A stretch of DNA of 64,000 nt from Flavobacteriales bacterium (GTDB lineage: Bacteria; Bacteroidota; Bacteroidia; Flavobacteriales; Flavobacteriaceae). The translations under genes and the position numbers were made by a program. Positions 30,074 through 40,198 of the stretch are shown here, piece by piece; within the stretch, counting starts at the first letter, position 1, and the number at the start of each line of letters is the position of its first letter. Under the pieces are notes generated by a model. That model saw only the letters and a list, made by a program, of their open reading frames with translations, did no database searches and was not told where the DNA came from. The stretch covers positions 23,742 to 87,741 of the forward strand of contig SGZB01000001.1 in the NCBI GenBank assembly GCA_004321735.1, in the 5' to 3' direction.

Positions 30074-30676
30074 ATGAAACGAAATTATTTAATACTTTTT
30101 CTTACCTCTTTGATTTTTTCATGTAATACTCCAACAGAAACGGTATCACTTTTTAATGGTAAAAATTTGGATGGTTGGATTATTTATGGAACTGAAAAAT
30201 GGTACGTGGAAAATGGCGAGTTAATTTGTGAAAGTGGGCCTGATAAAGATTATGGCTATCTTGGAACTAATAAGTATTTTGATGATTTCATCTTAGAACT
30301 AGATTTTAAACAGGAAGATAACGGTAATAGTGGTGTTTTTTTTAGATCAACTGTTAATGGAGTTAAGGTTAAAGGATGGCAAGTTGAAGTAGCTCCACCT
30401 GGGTATCATTCCGGAGGTATTTATGAATCTTATGGAAGAGGATGGTTGATTAAGCCTGATCAATCAAAAGATTCAATTGTTAAAATGGGTGAGTGGAACA
30501 AAATGAAAATAAAAGTTTATGGTGATGAAGTTACAACCTGGATTAATGAGAATCAGATGATAAAAATTAAAGATTCAATAATCGGATTAGGTAGAGGAGG
30601 TGTTGCTCTCCAAATTCATGATGGAGGTGGTATAAAAGTCAAATGGAAGAATATTAATTTGACTAAATTAAATTAA
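30074..30676 (+). CDS. DUF1080 lipoprotein (3-keto-disaccharide hydrolase-like)
   Basis: A 200-residue lipoprotein with lipobox IFSC (C17), so attached to a periplasmic membrane face or the cell surface. The domain is a concanavalin-like beta jelly roll with SLFNGKNLDGW at its start, FKQEDNGNSGVFFRS and the WQVEVAPPG block. DUF1080 proteins include 3-keto-glycoside hydrolases and are frequent in glycan-degrading Bacteroidota. It is divergent from the DUF4091 unit and overlaps anmK by 14 bp at its 3' end. Activity here is inferred from family only. Confidence 0.88.
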   Translation: MKRNYLILFLTSLIFSCNTPTETVSLFNGKNLDGWIIYGTEKWYVENGELICESGPDKDYGYLGTNKYFDDFILELDFKQEDNGNSGVFFRSTVNGVKVKGWQVEVAPPGYHSGGIYESYGRGWLIKPDQSKDSIVKMGEWNKMKIKVYGDEVTTWINENQMIKIKDSIIGLGRGGVALQIHDGGGIKVKWKNINLTKLN

Positions 30677-31718
30677 ATACATCACCTGACGAGTGATCTT
30701 TTGAAGCTCCGGTCACTGATTTTAAACAATTATTTAAACCTTCATTTTTTAGTCTTCCGAGGAAGGCGAATATTAATGCTTCTTTATAATCAACTATCTC
30801 TTTTTGTGGAATATGAATCTTTAATTTTTCCTTTTTCAGACAATTGATTAGAGTTTTATTATAAGCTCCACCACCTGTTATTAATATTTCATTTTCAGTA
30901 TCAACGTTCTTTTTTATTTGATACGCAACATGGTGTATATAAGTATTTAAAATATCTTTAATTTCAATTTTATAATTTTCAATTAGTGGAAAAATAATTT
31001 TGTTTACAAATTCAATTCCTAGTGACTTTGGAAGTTTTTTCTCGTAATATGATATTGAATTTAATTGGTTAAATAATTTCTTGTTTACACTACCCTCACT
31101 CGAAAAATTTCCATCCAAGTCAAATTCTGCTCCTATAATTTTACAGTAGTGATTTAAAACAGTATTCATCGGGCATATATCAAAAGCATAAATGTTATTT
31201 TCCTCTTTTGAAGAAATGTTAGCAAAACCTCCCAAGTTTAAGCAATATTTAAAATCTTCAAATAAATACATGTCTCCAATTGGGACTAGAGGCGCACCTT
31301 GACCGCCTAAAGCAACATCTTGAGCTCTAAAATTATTTATTGTTTTAATTCTAGTTAATTTGTTTATTGTTTTTCCATCACCTATTTGAAGTGTTTTACC
31401 AATGTCTGGTTCATGAAAGATAGTATGACCATGAGATGAAATAAGATCAATATTCTTAAGATTGTGTTCCTTAATAAAATTATTTGTAGCATTTCCAAAA
31501 ATTACTCCCAATTCAATACTAAGGTTTGAAATTTCTTCATTACTGAGATAAATTGAATTTTTCAATTTATTTCTTAGCTGTTCATTATAAGAAACGGTCT
31601 TACAGTTTATAATTTCAAATTTTTGAAGTTGTTTTTCTTGAAATCTTACTGCGCATATATCTAAACCATCTAAAGATGTACCACTCATTAAGCCAATAAT
31701 GTTAGTGAACTTGGACAT
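30663..31718 (-). CDS. anmK: anhydro-N-acetylmuramic acid kinase
   Basis: Recycles cell-wall sugar by hydrolysing and phosphorylating 1,6-anhydro-MurNAc to MurNAc-6-phosphate. Signatures are GLMSGTSLDGLD at about 9-20, SSHGHTIFHEP, GQGAPLVP, NLGGFANIS, FDICPMNTVLN and the ITGGGAYN motif. Its 351 residues are normal. It lies 34 bp after rpe on the same strand, and its 3' end overlaps the DUF1080 gene. It links the wall-synthesis genes of the window to a recycling route. Confidence 0.95.
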   Translation of the reverse strand: MSKFTNIIGLMSGTSLDGLDICAVRFQEKQLQKFEIINCKTVSYNEQLRNKLKNSIYLSNEEISNLSIELGVIFGNATNNFIKEHNLKNIDLISSHGHTIFHEPDIGKTLQIGDGKTINKLTRIKTINNFRAQDVALGGQGAPLVPIGDMYLFEDFKYCLNLGGFANISSKEENNIYAFDICPMNTVLNHYCKIIGAEFDLDGNFSSEGSVNKKLFNQLNSISYYEKKLPKSLGIEFVNKIIFPLIENYKIEIKDILNTYIHHVAYQIKKNVDTENEILITGGGAYNKTLINCLKKEKLKIHIPQKEIVDYKEALIFAFLGRLKNEGLNNCLKSVTGASKDHSSGDVFNLI

Positions 31719-31752
31719 GAGTGAAAGTTATTAAAATAAATTATACAATACT

Positions 31753-32412
31753 CTATCCGGAAATGAGTTTTGAAATGGTATTTGTTGGATTTTTGGACTT
31801 AAAAACTGTGCTACCAGCAACTAAAACATTTGCGCCTAAATCAAATAATTTATTTGAATTATCTTCGTTTACACCCCCATCAATTTCAATCAATGCACTT
31901 GACCCAGAGTTAATAATCAGGTTCCTAAGTTCAGCAACTTTATCAAAGGTATTTTCAATAAATTTCTGTCCTCCAAATCCAGGATTTACACTCATTAAAC
32001 ATACTAGATCAATATCATTGATTATAGAACTTAGTGAAGATACTGGTGTATGAGGATTTAATGCTACACCAGCTTTAATACCTAAACTTTTAATTTTTTG
32101 AATATTTCTATGTAGATGTGTAGAAGCTTCAATATGAACTGTAATAATTTCACTACCTAAATCAGCAAACTTTTGAATGTAGTTTTCTGGATTTACAATC
32201 ATTAAGTGAACGTCTAAAGGTTTTTCAGCTTTTTGCTGAAAAATTTTCATAATTGGTGTTCCAAAAGAAATGTTTGGAACAAATATTCCATCCATCACAT
32301 CAATGTGAAACCATTGAGCTTTACTGTTATTAACTAGTGAAATTTCTTCTTCAAGCTTACCAAAATTACATGCAAGCATTGAGGGAGCTATTATTCTTGA
32401 ACTTTTATCCAA
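31753..32412 (-). CDS. rpe: ribulose-phosphate 3-epimerase
   Basis: Pentose phosphate pathway enzyme interconverting ribulose-5-phosphate and xylulose-5-phosphate. The TIM barrel shows [48 protein letters not shown] and [11 protein letters not shown], which carry the metal and proton-transfer residues. Length is 219. The start is TTG at 32412, overlapping rpoD by 8 bp; starting at the ATG 11 codons later would cut the first strand. Confidence 0.95.
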   Translation of the reverse strand: MDKSSRIIAPSMLACNFGKLEEEISLVNNSKAQWFHIDVMDGIFVPNISFGTPIMKIFQQKAEKPLDVHLMIVNPENYIQKFADLGSEIITVHIEASTHLHRNIQKIKSLGIKAGVALNPHTPVSSLSSIINDIDLVCLMSVNPGFGGQKFIENTFDKVAELRNLIINSGSSALIEIDGGVNEDNSNKLFDLGANVLVAGSTVFKSKNPTNTISKLISG

Positions 32413-33268
32413 GGTATGTTTTTAGGATTTTACTTCTAGAAGCATGTTTAAGTCTTCTAATTGCCTTTTCTTTGATTTGACGAACTCTTTCACGGGTCAA
32501 ATCAAATGTTTCACCAATTTCTTCAAGTGTCATTGCATGTTGCTCACCTAAACCAAAATATAGTCTAACAACATCAGCTTCTCTAAGTGTAAGTGTTTCA
32601 AGTGCTCTTTCTATTTCAGTTTTAAGTGATTCATGTAAAAGTTTCTTATCAGGATTAGGTGATTCACCACTTCTAAGTACATCATACAAGTTAGAATCTT
32701 CTCCCTCAACAAGAGGAGCATCCATTGAAACATGTCTTCCTGAATTTTTCATAGATTCTTTCACATCAGAAACAGTCATGTCTAATTCTTTCGCGATTTC
32801 TTCAGCTGAAGGTACACGTTCATTAGCTTGCTCTAGAAAAGCATACATTTTATTTATCTTATTTATCGATCCAATTTTATTAAGAGGAAGTCTTACAATT
32901 CTTGATTGCTCAGCTAAAGCTTGAAGAATTGATTGTCTAATCCACCAAACAGCGTAGGAAATAAATTTAAAACCTCTTGTTTCATCAAATCTTTTAGCTG
33001 CTTTTATAAGCCCTAGATTTCCTTCATTAATCAAATCAGGAAGCGTTAAACCTTGATTTTGATACTGCTTGGCTACTGAAACTACAAATCTTAAATTAGC
33101 TTTCGTAAGTTTCTCAAGTGCTATTTCGTCACCAGCTTTAATTCTCTGAGCTAATTCCACCTCTTCTTCTGCAGTAATTAAATCAACTTTTCCAATTTCT
33201 TGTAAATATTTATCAAGTGAAGCAGTTTCACGATTTGTAACCTGTTTTGTTATTTTAAGCTGTCTCAT
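32405..33268 (-). CDS. rpoD: primary RNA polymerase sigma factor (RpoD-type)
   Basis: Housekeeping sigma factor of only 287 residues, lacking region 1.1 as is usual in Bacteroidota. Region 2 carries [18 protein letters not shown] and the promoter-melting [19 protein letters not shown]; region 3 and the DAPL segment follow. Region 4 has [28 protein letters not shown]. This protein would read the TAnnTTTG boxes described here. No -7 box lies in the 47 bp upstream, so it may be served by read-through from pnp. Confidence 0.96.
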   Translation of the reverse strand: MRQLKITKQVTNRETASLDKYLQEIGKVDLITAEEEVELAQRIKAGDEIALEKLTKANLRFVVSVAKQYQNQGLTLPDLINEGNLGLIKAAKRFDETRGFKFISYAVWWIRQSILQALAEQSRIVRLPLNKIGSINKINKMYAFLEQANERVPSAEEIAKELDMTVSDVKESMKNSGRHVSMDAPLVEGEDSNLYDVLRSGESPNPDKKLLHESLKTEIERALETLTLREADVVRLYFGLGEQHAMTLEEIGETFDLTRERVRQIKEKAIRRLKHASRSKILKTYLG

Positions 33269-33315
33269 TAATGTCTTTTAATACTTATACGATTAATGTT
33301 AAAAAAGGTTTCATT

Positions 33316-35433
33316 TTATTCCTTTTTTTTTGGTCTTTCAAGTAAAATTTTTCTAGAAACTTTTTGTTTTTTAGTTCTTGGATCAATCCCCATATATTTC
33401 ACTCTAACAATATCTCCAAGGTTTAAGTGTTTTTCAACATTTTCTACTCTTTCCCAAGCTATTTCGGAAATATGCAGTAAAACTTCTTTACCTGGCCTGA
33501 ACTCTACAACAGCTCCAAATTCCAAAATCTTTATTACCTTGACATCGTATTCTTTTCCATTCTCTGGTTTAAAAGTAATGTTATCTATTTTTTCAATAAC
33601 TGAATCAATCATTTCTTGATTAGTTCCTAAAATTTCTATTATTCCTTTTTCATCTTCTTCCTCAATAACAATTGTAGTTCCAGTTTCTTTTTGCATCTCT
33701 TGAATTACTTTTCCGCCAGGTCCTATCACTGCACCTATATAGTCCCCGTCTATTGTAACTTTTACCATTTTTGGAGCATGAGCTTTAACAGACTCAGCTG
33801 GCTTTTCTATGGTGTCAGTTAATTTTTCAAGTATTTCTAATCTTCCAGTCCTAGCTTGTTCAAGAGCTTTAACTAAAATTTCATAAGAAAGGCCCTTAAT
33901 CTTAATATCCATCTGACAAGCTGTTATACCATCTTCAGTTCCAGTTACTTTGAAATCCATATCACCTAAATGATCTTCATCTCCAAGAATATCTGAAAGA
34001 ACAGAATATTTTTCACCATCAGAAATTAAACCCATAGCTATCCCTGATACAGGTTTGCTAATTTTAACTCCTGCATCCATCAAAGCCATTGTACCTGAAC
34101 AGACAGTTGCCATAGATGATGAACCATTTGATTCAAGAACCTCAGAAACTACTCTCACAGTATATGGACAATCTTTTGGGAATACTTTACTTAAAGCTCT
34201 CTGAGCTAAGTTCCCATGACCAATTTCTCTTCTTGAGGTTCCTCTTAATGGTCTAGCTTCACCAGTAGAAAATGGAGGAAAGTTGTAGTGTAAATAAAAA
34301 TTTTCTTCACCTTGATGTGTGGGGGAATCAATAATATTAGCATCTCTTGATGTACCTAGGGTTACGGTAGCTAGTGCTTGAGTCTCACCTCTAGTAAAAA
34401 TTGAAGATCCGTGTGTTGATGGTAAATAATCAACTTCACACCAAATTGGTCTAATATCGGTAGTTTTTCTACCATCAAGTCTAACACCTTCACTTAATAC
34501 AAGTTCTCTTATTGCCTCTTTCTCAACTTTATAGAAATACTTTAAAATTAAATTTTCATTTTCTTCAAGTTCTTCATCGCTAAATTTGCTCAATAGGTTT
34601 TCTTTAACCTCAGAAAACTCTAATGACCTTTCTTTTTTACCAAGTCCTTTTTTAGCTATCTGATAACAATTTTCATAACATTCATCGTGTACTTTTTTTA
34701 ACAAATCTTCATTCTCAATTGCAGATTCATATTCTCTTGTTTCTTTTTGTCCAATTTCATTAACCAATTCTTTTTGAGCATCAATTTGTGTTTTAATAGC
34801 CTCATGTCCAAATTTTATAGCCTCAGTCATTTCACTTTCACTGATTTCATCAAATTCTCCTTCGACCATTGAAACAGAATCGTAACTAGCTCCAACCATA
34901 ATATCTATATCAGAATTATCTAATTGAGCTCTGCTTGGATTGATAATAAAGTCACCATCAATTCTTGCGACACGAACCTCAGAGATAGGATATTCAAATG
35001 GAATATCAGAAAGTTGAATTACAGTTGATGCAGCAAGTCCAGCAAGTGAATCAGGCATTACTTCATCGTCATGTGACATTAGTTGAATCATTAATTGTGT
35101 TTCATGATGGTAATCTTTAGGAAACAGAGGTCTAAGAACCCTGTCAACAAGTCTCATCGTAAGTATTTCATCATTAGATGGTCTAGCTTCTCTTTTAAAA
35201 AATCCACCAGGAAATTTTCCTGCAGCTGCAAATTTTTCACGATAGTCAACTGTAAGTGGTAAAAAATCAACGGGGCTAGCAGTTCTTGCTGATACAACAG
35301 TTGCTAAAAGCATAGCATTACCCATTTGTATAACAGCAGATCCATCAGCTTGTTTAGCTAATTTTCCTGTTTCAATTGAAATAATTCTACCATCAGGTAG
35401 TGTAATTTCTTTTTTATAAATTTTTGTACTCAT
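33316..35433 (-). CDS. pnp: polynucleotide phosphorylase
   Basis: Phosphorolytic 3'-5' exoribonuclease of RNA decay. It has two RNase PH domains (about 10-230 and 310-540) with [14 protein letters not shown] and [11 protein letters not shown], a KH domain (about 555-615, [15 protein letters not shown]) and an S1 domain (about 620-695, [19 protein letters not shown]). Its 705 residues are standard. It follows rpsO as in many bacteria. The start codon lies just after an inverted repeat (35436-35479) that could control its translation. Confidence 0.97.
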   Translation of the reverse strand: MSTKIYKKEITLPDGRIISIETGKLAKQADGSAVIQMGNAMLLATVVSARTASPVDFLPLTVDYREKFAAAGKFPGGFFKREARPSNDEILTMRLVDRVLRPLFPKDYHHETQLMIQLMSHDDEVMPDSLAGLAASTVIQLSDIPFEYPISEVRVARIDGDFIINPSRAQLDNSDIDIMVGASYDSVSMVEGEFDEISESEMTEAIKFGHEAIKTQIDAQKELVNEIGQKETREYESAIENEDLLKKVHDECYENCYQIAKKGLGKKERSLEFSEVKENLLSKFSDEELEENENLILKYFYKVEKEAIRELVLSEGVRLDGRKTTDIRPIWCEVDYLPSTHGSSIFTRGETQALATVTLGTSRDANIIDSPTHQGEENFYLHYNFPPFSTGEARPLRGTSRREIGHGNLAQRALSKVFPKDCPYTVRVVSEVLESNGSSSMATVCSGTMALMDAGVKISKPVSGIAMGLISDGEKYSVLSDILGDEDHLGDMDFKVTGTEDGITACQMDIKIKGLSYEILVKALEQARTGRLEILEKLTDTIEKPAESVKAHAPKMVKVTIDGDYIGAVIGPGGKVIQEMQKETGTTIVIEEEDEKGIIEILGTNQEMIDSVIEKIDNITFKPENGKEYDVKVIKILEFGAVVEFRPGKEVLLHISEIAWERVENVEKHLNLGDIVRVKYMGIDPRTKKQKVSRKILLERPKKKE

Positions 35434-35435
35434 TT

Positions 35436-35479
35436 GTTTTCATTAATTAATTGTTGTGTGAGTAGCAACCAATGAAAAC
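35436..35479 (-). promoter_or_regulatory. inverted repeat in the pnp leader
   Basis: A 9-bp perfect inverted repeat: GTTTTCATT at 35436-35444 and AATGAAAAC at 35471-35479, with an inner GTTG/CAAC pair (35453-35456, 35466-35469). It fills the rpsO-pnp gap. On the minus strand the second arm ends two bases before the pnp ATG. There is no U-run after it, so it is not a simple terminator; a PNPase autoregulatory hairpin is inferred. Confidence 0.5.
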
Positions 35480-35482
35480 TTA

Positions 35483-35752
35483 TTACTTTCTAAGTGATAA
35501 TTTTTTTATAATAGCCCTATACCTGTTAATATCTTTATTTTTTAAATATGATAGAAGACTTTTTCTTTTTCCAACCATTTTTAAAAGCGATCTTTCTGTA
35601 TTGTAATCCTTTTTGTTAGACTTAAGATGATCTGTTAAGTGATTTATTCTTGTAGTAAATAAAGCAATTTGACCTTCAATAGAACCAGTATCTTTTTCAG
35701 AACTTCCGTTATCTTTAAAAATGTCTTGAATTTTCTCTTTAGTTAAATACAT
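35483..35752 (-). CDS. rpsO: 30S ribosomal protein S15
   Basis: Ribosomal protein uS15 (89 residues), which binds 16S rRNA early in small-subunit assembly. It matches the family through [29 protein letters not shown], and the C-terminal [16 protein letters not shown] helix region that contacts rRNA. It is transcribed from a -7 box at 35771-35778 and is probably cotranscribed with pnp 49 bp downstream. Confidence 0.97.
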   Translation of the reverse strand: MYLTKEKIQDIFKDNGSSEKDTGSIEGQIALFTTRINHLTDHLKSNKKDYNTERSLLKMVGKRKSLLSYLKNKDINRYRAIIKKLSLRK

Positions 35753-35770
35753 TTAAAATATTTTGTGGCG

Positions 35771-35778
35771 CAAATATA
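35771..35778 (-). promoter_or_regulatory. rpsO promoter -7 box (TATATTTG)
   Basis: Exact TAnnTTTG on the minus strand ending 18 bp before the rpsO ATG, the same spacing as at fbaA and nqrA. It lies in the 42-bp gap after accD. Confidence 0.65.
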
Positions 35779-35794
35779 GTATAATTTTTTAAAG

Positions 35795-36658
35795 TTAATC
35801 ACTATAATTACGAAGAGGTCTATTAAGAATTAAATCTAGGTAAAAATTAATCTTTTCTTTCAAATTGTTTCTATGGCTAATAAAATCAACAAAACCATGT
35901 TCCAGTAAAAATTCAGATCTTTGAAAACCTTCAGGAAGGTCTTGACCGGTAGTATCTTTAACTACACGTGGACCAGCAAATCCAATTAATGCACCCGGTT
36001 CAGAAATAATAATATCTCCTAACATTGCAAAAGATGCTGTTGTTCCTCCGGTAGTGGGATCTGTACAAAGAGAAATATAAGGTATTTTGTTATTAGACAA
36101 TTCTAAAAGTTTAGCAGAAGTTTTTGCCATTTGCATTAAGGAGAAAGCTCCTTCCATCATTCTTGCTCCACCGGATTTTGAAATAATTAATAGAGGAGAT
36201 TTAGTTTTTATTGAATGATCAATTGCTCTTGAGATTTTTTCACCAACAACAGACCCCATAGATCCTCCAATGTAACTGAAATCCATTGATGCAATAGTTA
36301 AAGGTTTTGAACATGAGTTTCCGTATGCAACAGAAATTGCCTCAGCAAGTCCAGTCTTTTTATTTGCTTCCTTGACTCGTTTCGGGTAGGTTTTAGTATC
36401 AGTAAAGTTTAAGGGATCAGATGCTTTTAGATTATTAAACAATATTTCATAATCAGAATCAAATAATAAATTAAAATACTCATTTGACCCAATTCTCATG
36501 TGAAAATTGTCTTCCGGAGAAACAAAATTGTTGTTTACTAATTCATCATTATCAACAATTTTTCCTGTTGGAGTTTTATGCCAAAGACCGTCTGGCGTAT
36601 CCTTTTTGTCTTTTGTATTTGTTTGAATTCCTTTCCTTGTTCTTTTAAACCAAGCCAT
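35795..36658 (-). CDS. accD: acetyl-CoA carboxylase carboxyltransferase subunit beta, zinc ribbon degenerate
   Basis: Beta subunit of the carboxyltransferase that makes malonyl-CoA. It has 287 residues, starting MAWFKR as in the family. The crotonase-fold core has [52 protein letters not shown] and GFAGPRVV. The N-terminal four-cysteine ribbon is aligned but all four ligands are changed, to T29, G32, S47 and D50. It lies 22 bp after fbaA on the same strand. The alpha subunit is not in the window. Confidence 0.95.
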   Translation of the reverse strand: MAWFKRTRKGIQTNTKDKKDTPDGLWHKTPTGKIVDNDELVNNNFVSPEDNFHMRIGSNEYFNLLFDSDYEILFNNLKASDPLNFTDTKTYPKRVKEANKKTGLAEAISVAYGNSCSKPLTIASMDFSYIGGSMGSVVGEKISRAIDHSIKTKSPLLIISKSGGARMMEGAFSLMQMAKTSAKLLELSNNKIPYISLCTDPTTGGTTASFAMLGDIIISEPGALIGFAGPRVVKDTTGQDLPEGFQRSEFLLEHGFVDFISHRNNLKEKINFYLDLILNRPLRNYSD

Positions 36659-36680
36659 AATTTCAATTAAAACTAAAAAA

Positions 36681-37730
36681 TTATAATGTATTTACATTAT
36701 TTAGGTCTTTAAAAGCTTTTTCAAGTCTTGTCACGAAATATTCCTCACCTTTTCTTAACCAAACTCTTGGGTCATAGAATTTTTTATTAGGAATATCATC
36801 TCCATCAGGATTACCTATTTGGTTTTTAAGATATTCAGCATTTGAAGAGAAATAGTCTCTAACACCCGACATGAAAGCATATTGCATATCTGTGTCAATA
36901 TTCATCTTGACAGCTCCATATGAAATAGCTTCTCTAATTTCTTCTACTGTAGAACCAGATCCACCATGAAATACAAAATTAACAGTGTTTTCAGCTACAT
37001 TGAATTTTTTAGAAATATAATCTTGAGAATTTTTTAAAATTTTAGGGGTTAGCTTAACATTTCCAGGCTTGTAAACACCATGAACATTTCCAAATGCAGC
37101 AGCGACAGTAAATTTATCACTGATTTCAGATAATTGTTCGTAGGCATAAGCAACTTCTTCAGGTTGTGTGTATAATTTAGAGCTATCAATATCTGTATTG
37201 TCAACTCCATCCTCCTCACCACCAGTGACACCTAATTCTATTTCAAGTGTCATTCCAATTTTTGACATTCTCTCTAAATATTTTTTACAAGTAGATATGT
37301 TTTCTTTAATATCTTCTTCGGAAAGATCAATCATATGAGAACTAAAAAGTGGTTTTCCACTTTTTTCATAATATTTTTCGCTTTCAGAAATCAAGCCATC
37401 TATCCATGGTAAAAGTTTTCTAGCAGCATGATCGGTATGCAATAGTACTGTAGCATTATATTCTTTTGAAAGTTCATGGACATGCTTTGCTCCGGCAATT
37501 GATCCCTTTATAGATGCAATTTGGTCTATGTTCCCTAATCCTTTTCCAGCATTAAAACTTCCTCCTCCATTGGAAAATTGAATTATGACTGGGGCATTTA
37601 ATTTTGCTGCAGTTTCTAAAGTTGCATTAATTGAAGATGATCCGATAACATTGACTGCTGGTAGAGCAAATTTCTTTTTTTTTGCAAGTTCAAAAATTTC
37701 TTGAACTTGATTTCCTGTAAGTACACTCAT
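36681..37730 (-). CDS. fbaA: class II fructose-bisphosphate aldolase
   Basis: Zinc-dependent aldolase of glycolysis and gluconeogenesis. Zinc-ligand and substrate blocks are [48 protein letters not shown], and [12 protein letters not shown]. At 349 residues it belongs to the E. coli FbaA-like long type. It is read from a -7 box at 37749-37756 and is followed by accD. Confidence 0.95.
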   Translation of the reverse strand: MSVLTGNQVQEIFELAKKKKFALPAVNVIGSSSINATLETAAKLNAPVIIQFSNGGGSFNAGKGLGNIDQIASIKGSIAGAKHVHELSKEYNATVLLHTDHAARKLLPWIDGLISESEKYYEKSGKPLFSSHMIDLSEEDIKENISTCKKYLERMSKIGMTLEIELGVTGGEEDGVDNTDIDSSKLYTQPEEVAYAYEQLSEISDKFTVAAAFGNVHGVYKPGNVKLTPKILKNSQDYISKKFNVAENTVNFVFHGGSGSTVEEIREAISYGAVKMNIDTDMQYAFMSGVRDYFSSNAEYLKNQIGNPDGDDIPNKKFYDPRVWLRKGEEYFVTRLEKAFKDLNNVNTL

Positions 37731-37748
37731 TTAGTAAAAATTGTTGGG

Positions 37749-37756
37749 CAAAATTA
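37749..37756 (-). promoter_or_regulatory. fbaA promoter -7 box (TAATTTTG)
   Basis: Matches TAnnTTTG on the minus strand and ends 18 bp before the fbaA ATG, in the 42-bp gap after tamL. Confidence 0.6.
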
Positions 37757-37772
37757 AGAAGAAAAAAAGAAG

Positions 37773-40169
37773 TTAGAAAGGATAATTTAATCCAATATTA
37801 AATACAGCTTTTTTTAGACTGAAATCTGTTAACCATCTTTTTCCTTTTTCTAAAGAAGGATTATGAGTCTTCAAGCCCATATCTAACCTAAAAATGAATA
37901 ACCCAGAATCATACCTCAATCCAACTCCATTTCCTATTGCAAGCTCACTTAAATCACTAAATCCATTAAAAGTTCGAGAGCTATCTTCAGTATTGTCTAG
38001 CAGATTCCAAATATTTCCTACATCAGCAAAGAATGCTCCATCAAAATTCCCAAACATTTTAAACCTATACTCAAAATTAAATGCAATTTTAAAGTTAGCT
38101 TCATTAAACTCATCAAATGCACCACTACTTCCGGGACCTAATTTATATACTTGCCAAGCTCTGTTATCATTAGATCCTCCACCAAAAAAAGATTCAGAGA
38201 ATGGTATATTTTCGGAATTTCCATAAGGTATAGCTAAGCCATTAAAAAATCTAAATGCAAAAAGTGAATTATTTTCAAAACTCCAATGTCTTATGTATGT
38301 AAATTCAGTTTTGAAAAATTGTGAGAATCTTAAATCAGATATAGTTTTAAAACTCTCAGAGTTATTTTTTTTTACGAATAAATTTGCAATATTACCAGAT
38401 GTTTGAATTTTTAAATTCCATCTGTTAAAATTATTACCTTGAAATACATTTTCGGATTTATTTGAAAATTTTATTGAGGGACCAAGAATTAAATTATTAG
38501 AAATCAACCTAGATCTCCTGCCTTCAATAAAACTTACTTTTTTAAAATCTTTTTCTGTGATGCTTGTAAATTTTCCCTCTAACACATCATCAATAAATAA
38601 ATTAATTCCTGTAGGGATTTCTAAATCCCCGTTGTTGTAATAAATTGGATTTGAGGTTATTTTATTAGCTATTAAGTTTAATTCCTTGTATGAGCTAGAA
38701 TATATATTAAAATAATTTCCAATATTTTTATTATTTATGAGTGCAATTTCAGCAGGAGAAAAACTAAAAAAAGTTTTTTTAGTATTCCAACTATATGTAT
38801 AATTTAATTTAAAACTATTTCTATCTAATCCTATATTTCTTTGATTTGACGAACCGAGATTAATCAATGTTCTTTTATTAGATATACTTCCGTCGGACAT
38901 TTTTTCTGAAGCCAACAAAAATCTTGGTATATCAAGTATTAGGTCATAATTTATTTGTGATATTTGAGTTTTTCCAGATTTACCTATTGAGCCACTGAAA
39001 GATAATGTTAAGTTTTCACCTCTTCTAAAAATATTTCTTGATTTAAATCTGTTTTCAAAGGCTATACCAATATCTTCAATATCAGATTGCTTTAAATCAA
39101 ATCCAAATCCTAGTCCAAATTTCTTTTTACTATTTAAAAGTAAATTAGTATTTAGTGAGTTGTCTTCGTTTATGCTGTATTGAATTGAGGGAAAATTAAA
39201 TAAATCTAAATCATTCAACTCTCTTAAACTTGCTTTTCTCAATGAATCATTAAAAACATCCCCAGATTTAAATTTTAACTTAGATTTTATAAAATTTTCA
39301 TTGAAATTAAAAGAATTAATTGAATCACTTTGAATTATATTAATTTCTGAGATTTTTGAAATAGAATAATCATCTCCAAATATATTTGTTTTTATAGGAA
39401 CGGACAAGTTGTTATTAGTGGAATCAATTTCTGCACTAAAAAGAATAGAATTAATTTGAAAATCGTATACCCCATTATTTTTAAATAAATTAAACAATCT
39501 ATTTCTTTCAATATCAAAATTTATTGAGTTAAAGAATGAATTGTTTTTTAATTTCGATTTGTTAGAGTTTGCTTTGTAGATTGAATCAATTATTTCGGAA
39601 TCAATATTCGATTGATTTTCTGCTATAAAATATCTACTTGAGGCATAGATATGGAAAACTAGATTAGCAATTTTTTCATTTTCTTTTTTTACTTCAAAAT
39701 CAATCTCATTATTCAAATAACCTAAATTTTGAAAATAAAGGTTTAAGTTTCTGACTGAATTTTCAATTTCTGATGTATCAATAATTGCAATATTTTCACC
39801 ATTCTTTAATTTCCAATTATTAAAATTACTGTTATAACGTTTTAATTGTTTTAGCTGTTTTTCTGAAAGTAAATTTTTTAATTTTTTTCTTTTATTTTTT
39901 GTATTTAACCAATCTTCAAATAAACTGTCAGACTCAAGTTTCGCTGTAGAACCTAGTAATGCTGGGAAAGGAACTCCTAAAATCCTTGAATTCTCCTTAA
40001 TTGTGATTAGGGGATTTAATGAGTCACTTTTTATTAGTTTTTCATTTAAACTTATATCAATATTTTTAAGAATTATTTGATTTTTTTCAATCTCTTTTGT
40101 TAGATTACAACTAGAAAAAAAAGCTAATACTATAATTAATAAATTTATTTTTATTAAGTTTCTATTCAT
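37773..40169 (-). CDS. tamL: outer-membrane assembly lipoprotein TamL (BamA/TamA superfamily)
   Basis: A 798-residue Omp85-family protein that is also a lipoprotein: the signal ends in FFSSC with C21, the hallmark of the Bacteroidota TamL form. The N-terminal half (about 120-330) should hold POTRA domains. The C-terminal half is the beta barrel, with the GGGSNDNRAWQVYKLGPGSSG segment and the ELAIGNGVGLRYDSGLFIFRLDMG block near the end. It should work with TamB in the envelope. It is read from a -7 box at 40180-40187. Confidence 0.88.
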   Translation of the reverse strand: MNRNLIKINLLIIVLAFFSSCNLTKEIEKNQIILKNIDISLNEKLIKSDSLNPLITIKENSRILGVPFPALLGSTAKLESDSLFEDWLNTKNKRKKLKNLLSEKQLKQLKRYNSNFNNWKLKNGENIAIIDTSEIENSVRNLNLYFQNLGYLNNEIDFEVKKENEKIANLVFHIYASSRYFIAENQSNIDSEIIDSIYKANSNKSKLKNNSFFNSINFDIERNRLFNLFKNNGVYDFQINSILFSAEIDSTNNNLSVPIKTNIFGDDYSISKISEINIIQSDSINSFNFNENFIKSKLKFKSGDVFNDSLRKASLRELNDLDLFNFPSIQYSINEDNSLNTNLLLNSKKKFGLGFGFDLKQSDIEDIGIAFENRFKSRNIFRRGENLTLSFSGSIGKSGKTQISQINYDLILDIPRFLLASEKMSDGSISNKRTLINLGSSNQRNIGLDRNSFKLNYTYSWNTKKTFFSFSPAEIALINNKNIGNYFNIYSSSYKELNLIANKITSNPIYYNNGDLEIPTGINLFIDDVLEGKFTSITEKDFKKVSFIEGRRSRLISNNLILGPSIKFSNKSENVFQGNNFNRWNLKIQTSGNIANLFVKKNNSESFKTISDLRFSQFFKTEFTYIRHWSFENNSLFAFRFFNGLAIPYGNSENIPFSESFFGGGSNDNRAWQVYKLGPGSSGAFDEFNEANFKIAFNFEYRFKMFGNFDGAFFADVGNIWNLLDNTEDSSRTFNGFSDLSELAIGNGVGLRYDSGLFIFRLDMGLKTHNPSLEKGKRWLTDFSLKKAVFNIGLNYPF

Positions 40170-40179
40170 TGTGATTTAT

Positions 40180-40187
40180 CAAAAATA
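40180..40187 (-). promoter_or_regulatory. putative tamL promoter -7 box (TATTTTTG)
   Basis: TAnnTTTG match on the minus strand ending 10 bp before the tamL ATG. The implied leader would be only a few bases. It lies in the 29-bp gap shared with the divergent methyltransferase gene, for which no such box is visible. Confidence 0.45.
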
Positions 40188-40198
40188 CATCTAAAATA

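Noticed and set aside
33267..33299. 8-bp direct repeat ATTAATGT around the rpoD start
   Set aside because: Too short and AT-rich to stand out in this background, and one copy includes the start codon.
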